Under the pieces are notes generated by a model. It did no database searches, had not been told where the DNA came from, and saw only the letters and a program-made list of their open reading frames with translations. Made by a program: the position numbers and the translations under genes. A stretch of DNA of 64,000 nucleotides from Bacteroidota bacterium (lineage in GTDB: Bacteria; Bacteroidota; Bacteroidia; AKYH767-A; 2013-40CM-41-45): assembly GCA_003389385.1 (NCBI GenBank), contig QQVM01000016.1, forward strand, positions 154,541 to 218,540. The letters run 5' to 3'. Positions 61,222 to 64,000 of this stretch are shown piece by piece. Position 1 is the first letter of the stretch, and each line of letters starts with the position of its first letter.

Positions 61222-63779
61222 AGTTTTTACAAAATATACATGCTGCTATTTTTAATAGGCATCGAATGCTGTTTACCTCAGCTTTAATCTTATTCATAAT
61301 TTTTCACAAACCAATTGAGTTATTAATTTCTAACACAATTATTAAATATGCTTTTAGTTACGTTGAATCAGTTTGGTATAATGATGTAATATTTTTCGTT
61401 CTAATATTGTGTGCAGCAATTCTACTTATTAGCAGGCTTAAGAAATACATACCATCAAAAAACTTATTTTTCTTTTTAATATCAATCACTATAATTTATA
61501 CTACTTACAGAACTACTACAAATGTTTGGGTATTTACACCGTTTTCATTTTCAGTAAATTTCAAATATGCTGACGTTTTAATAATAGCTTGCATATTCAA
61601 TTTGCTTCTTTTTATTAAAGCAAAACAGATAGAAAGAAAAAATGGCAAATCTTCCTTTTTTGATGACGAACCAATTGGAGAGAAAAAAAATGATGAATTA
61701 GGGTACACACCATATGCAGAATTATTGGCAAACAAAATAAAATCGAGTCAATTTGATAAAGCTTTTGCAATTGGTATAAACGGAAAATGGGGATTGGGAA
61801 AAACCTCTTTTATTGATTTACTTAAAAGAAAAATAAAAGGTAATGAAATTATAGAAATAAACTTCAACTCTTGGAATAGCAATTCACCAAAAGCAATAAT
61901 TCAAGATTTTTTTGAAACCATACAAGAAAGAATTAGACCATATCATTCCTCACTTTCTCGACTTTTAATTTCATACTCGAACAAACTGGTTTCATTGAAT
62001 GATAATACAATGACACAATCTATTCAAGCATCAGTGATAGCTATAACAGGATTTGAATCATTAAACAGTTTATTTGATGATATAAATAATTCTCTAAAAA
62101 AAATCAATAAAAAATTCATAGTTTACATTGATGACTTAGATAGATTAGATAAAGATGAAATTATTGAAGTTATTAGACTTATAAGAAATACAGCAAACTT
62201 TCACAATACATTTTTTATTGTTGCTTATGATAGAAATTATGTTGTTAATGCCCTAAAAAGTCATAATCCATATAAGCAAGAACTGTTTTTAGAAAAAATA
62301 TTTCAGATTGAAGTTACACTTCCTTATTTCAAAAAGGATATTTTAAGATATAAATTAGCAGAAAGATTAAAAGAAAAGTTTCCCGCAGGCTTGCATGATA
62401 TAATCAACGAAGAAATTATTGGCTCAACTTCTATAGTTCCACCATTTTTAAATGAATGGCTAGAAAGTATGCGTGACGTAACAAGATTAGCGAACGCATT
62501 GGTTCTTAACCTAAGTAAATTAAATGGAGAGGTTGATTTTAATGATTTTTTACGATTAGAATTGCTTCGTGTTAAATACCCTTCAGTTTATGAATTGTTA
62601 TTCAAAAAGACTAATGATTTTCTAACGCTTAGCCATCGTTCAAGTGAAAAACAACGATATGTACTTATCGAAACTTCTGAAAATCCTAAACAAAAATATT
62701 TAAAGGTTTATTTAAATGAAAACTACTCCGAGTTGTCAGTTCCATTAAATGATATTAACAAGATTGTTTCATTTATTAACGGTATTTTTGAAGACAGTTT
62801 AATATACAGCTATGACTCCAGAAAACACTTGTCTGTTGTTTATCCTAGTAAATTTAATAGATACTTTGCTTATAATTTACTTGAAGGCTCTCTTTCTGAA
62901 ATAGAATTTAGTAAAGCAAGGGCATTGAGTAGCGAAAAATTCAAGGATAAAATATCAACATGGGTAAAACAAAATTTAGAATTTGAATTAAAAAGTAGAT
63001 TCGCTGAAATCAAGTCATTTGACAATAGGGAGGATTTTGAAAAAGTAATCAGTTCTATTTTCCATTTAGCGAATCAAAATACACTTAATCCAAATATTTT
63101 TTCAAGGCAATTGGTTGGCTATGATGGAAAAGACTTATATGATAAATTGAATAATTATAATGATAAATTAGCTGTTAGGTATTATTCCGATTTAAAGGAA
63201 GCAGAAGGACTAAAGCAATTTGTTTTGAAATTATTTAAAAATGCTAAAAGTCCATTTTCCTTCGAAGCAGATTTTATAAGATACGTAAATAACGAGTTTT
63301 CTGATTCATTCCCTTTGTCTAAGGATGAATTAAAAGGTTTGGTATTAGATTATTTTAAAACCTATTGTTCTGAAACTGATAAATTGGATTCTAATATTTG
63401 GAGTCTTTTTCATGATTGCAAGCAAACCAATTGGAATCCTACAGGTGGTGGTTCTTATCAAAAGCAAGAAATACTGCCTGAAGAAGCCAAGGAAATAATG
63501 AAAACATTTGTTCTAACAAAAGACTTAGATGGTTTTTTACTTGCTTTAATTGACCCCGAACCATTTGACCAAAGGAAATTTTCAATTAGTAATTTCGTTG
63601 TTGGTTTATTTGGAAGCTGGAAAGAATTTAAGGAAATACTTGAACAACAAAGTGAAGAAAAATGGAAAAACCTAAATGAATTCAAAAAATTACTATTGGA
63701 ATATGAAACAAAGAATTTTTCTCAAAATGTAGATTTTAAATTTGAGCAAATTCCAATTGAACAAAAAATAAGAAAGTAG
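61218..63779 (+). CDS. membrane KAP-family P-loop NTPase
   Basis: 853 residues. About four N-terminal helices lie between residues 17 and 135 (LFTSALILFIIFHKPIELLI, VIFFVLILCAAILLIS, LIIACIFNLLLFI). The KAP NTPase follows: Walker A FAIGINGKWGLGKTSFIDLL (Lys195), a KAP-typical FNSWNSNSPKAIIQDFFETI and Walker B KKFIVYIDDLDRLDKDEIIE (Asp305-306). FFIVAYDRNYVVNALK is the sensor region. The C-terminal 400 residues have no recognised domain. KAP NTPases occur in phage defence and membrane-associated systems. The 4-base overlap with the restriction-modification gene implies coupled translation and a joint role. Confidence 0.88.
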   Translation: MKFLQNIHAAIFNRHRMLFTSALILFIIFHKPIELLISNTIIKYAFSYVESVWYNDVIFFVLILCAAILLISRLKKYIPSKNLFFFLISITIIYTTYRTTTNVWVFTPFSFSVNFKYADVLIIACIFNLLLFIKAKQIERKNGKSSFFDDEPIGEKKNDELGYTPYAELLANKIKSSQFDKAFAIGINGKWGLGKTSFIDLLKRKIKGNEIIEINFNSWNSNSPKAIIQDFFETIQERIRPYHSSLSRLLISYSNKLVSLNDNTMTQSIQASVIAITGFESLNSLFDDINNSLKKINKKFIVYIDDLDRLDKDEIIEVIRLIRNTANFHNTFFIVAYDRNYVVNALKSHNPYKQELFLEKIFQIEVTLPYFKKDILRYKLAERLKEKFPAGLHDIINEEIIGSTSIVPPFLNEWLESMRDVTRLANALVLNLSKLNGEVDFNDFLRLELLRVKYPSVYELLFKKTNDFLTLSHRSSEKQRYVLIETSENPKQKYLKVYLNENYSELSVPLNDINKIVSFINGIFEDSLIYSYDSRKHLSVVYPSKFNRYFAYNLLEGSLSEIEFSKARALSSEKFKDKISTWVKQNLEFELKSRFAEIKSFDNREDFEKVISSIFHLANQNTLNPNIFSRQLVGYDGKDLYDKLNNYNDKLAVRYYSDLKEAEGLKQFVLKLFKNAKSPFSFEADFIRYVNNEFSDSFPLSKDELKGLVLDYFKTYCSETDKLDSNIWSLFHDCKQTNWNPTGGGSYQKQEILPEEAKEIMKTFVLTKDLDGFLLALIDPEPFDQRKFSISNFVVGLFGSWKEFKEILEQQSEEKWKNLNEFKKLLLEYETKNFSQNVDFKFEQIPIEQKIRK

Positions 63780-63931
63780 GTAATAAATCAGCTAGGCATT
63801 TTGCAAGCACATTTAATACCCGCTGTACCGGATTTGTAATCAGTACTGTTCGAAACAATCATCAACATTTGATTTTTGATAAAAAACCCTGAAAATTTAT
63901 TACTTGAATAATTTGGACACGTACAATTTGT

Positions 63932-64000
63932 ATGCGTGCCAAAGAACTTCTTCAATTAATTCCCGAAGAGGAATTAGATGTATTTGCAGTTGAAACACGA
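63932..64000 (+). CDS. probable IS transposase, N-terminal fragment at the window edge
   Basis: The frame from the ATG at 63932 stays open to the end: MRAKELLQLIPEEELDVF and so on (23 residues). This opening resembles IS4-type transposases found in Bacteroidota, which often start with an AKELLxLIPE-like helix, but only 23 residues are visible. The 150 bp in front of it have no other gene and would hold the left end of an element. The terminal repeat cannot be confirmed because the right end is outside the window. It would mark the right border of the A+T-rich cassette. Confidence 0.45.
   Translation, partial: MRAKELLQLIPEEELDVFAVETR

Overview
The window looks like chromosome from a member of the Bacteroidota. 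The evidence is a set of type IX secretion (T9SS) genes (porQ, PorP/SprF, a PorE-like OmpA lipoprotein), several cargo proteins with T9SS type A or B sorting domains, a GWxTD protein, weak or absent Shine-Dalgarno sequences, and several promoter-like elements matching the phylum's TAnnTTTG -7 motif. Genus cannot be fixed from the sequence. No rRNA, tRNA or CRISPR was seen.

Layout. 0-5.7 kb: the start of a membrane glycosyltransferase (cut by the left edge), a GWxTD protein, a second glycosyltransferase and a soluble TPR hybrid histidine kinase. 5.7-15.8 kb is a long minus-strand housekeeping block: porQ, cmk, ispH, rpsA (with a clean terminator), a DinB-like protein, pyrR-pyrB, then STAS protein, T9SS cargo, RNase Z and a GlcNAc-kinase-like protein. 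15.9-22.5 kb on the plus strand carries uvrA, a LOG-family protein, a SPOR protein and a calcium-repeat outer-membrane protein.

22.6-33.5 kb is the most interesting host locus: an all-in-one hybrid kinase, a single-domain response regulator, a TPR/YaiO outer-membrane barrel, a CotH-family kinase, a membrane-anchored HEAT protein, a processive (QxxRW) membrane glycosyltransferase, an unrecognised membrane-anchored protein on the other strand, and a sigma-54 response regulator that lacks a DNA-binding domain. I read this as a regulated exopolysaccharide synthesis and export system that may involve phosphorylation by CotH. 33.6-45.7 kb is surface and T9SS machinery: a small membrane protein, two sorted cargo proteins, then a minus-strand triad of PorE-like lipoprotein, PorP/SprF and a 1272-residue SprB-repeat adhesin.

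45.9-49.7 kb holds a divergent cyanophycin synthetase / cyanophycinase pair, for making and degrading a nitrogen-storage polymer. 49.7-58.2 kb is a tight minus-strand operon for surface-glycan work (YfhO-like membrane protein, acetyltransferase, glycosyltransferase, PIG-L deacetylase, ATP-grasp, HAD phosphatase, asparagine-synthase-like amidotransferase).

58.5-63.8 kb is clearly different DNA, much richer in A+T: a single-chain MmeI-like restriction-modification enzyme whose stop overlaps the start of a membrane KAP P-loop NTPase. The beginning of what looks like an IS transposase lies at the right edge. This is probably a transferred defence cassette.
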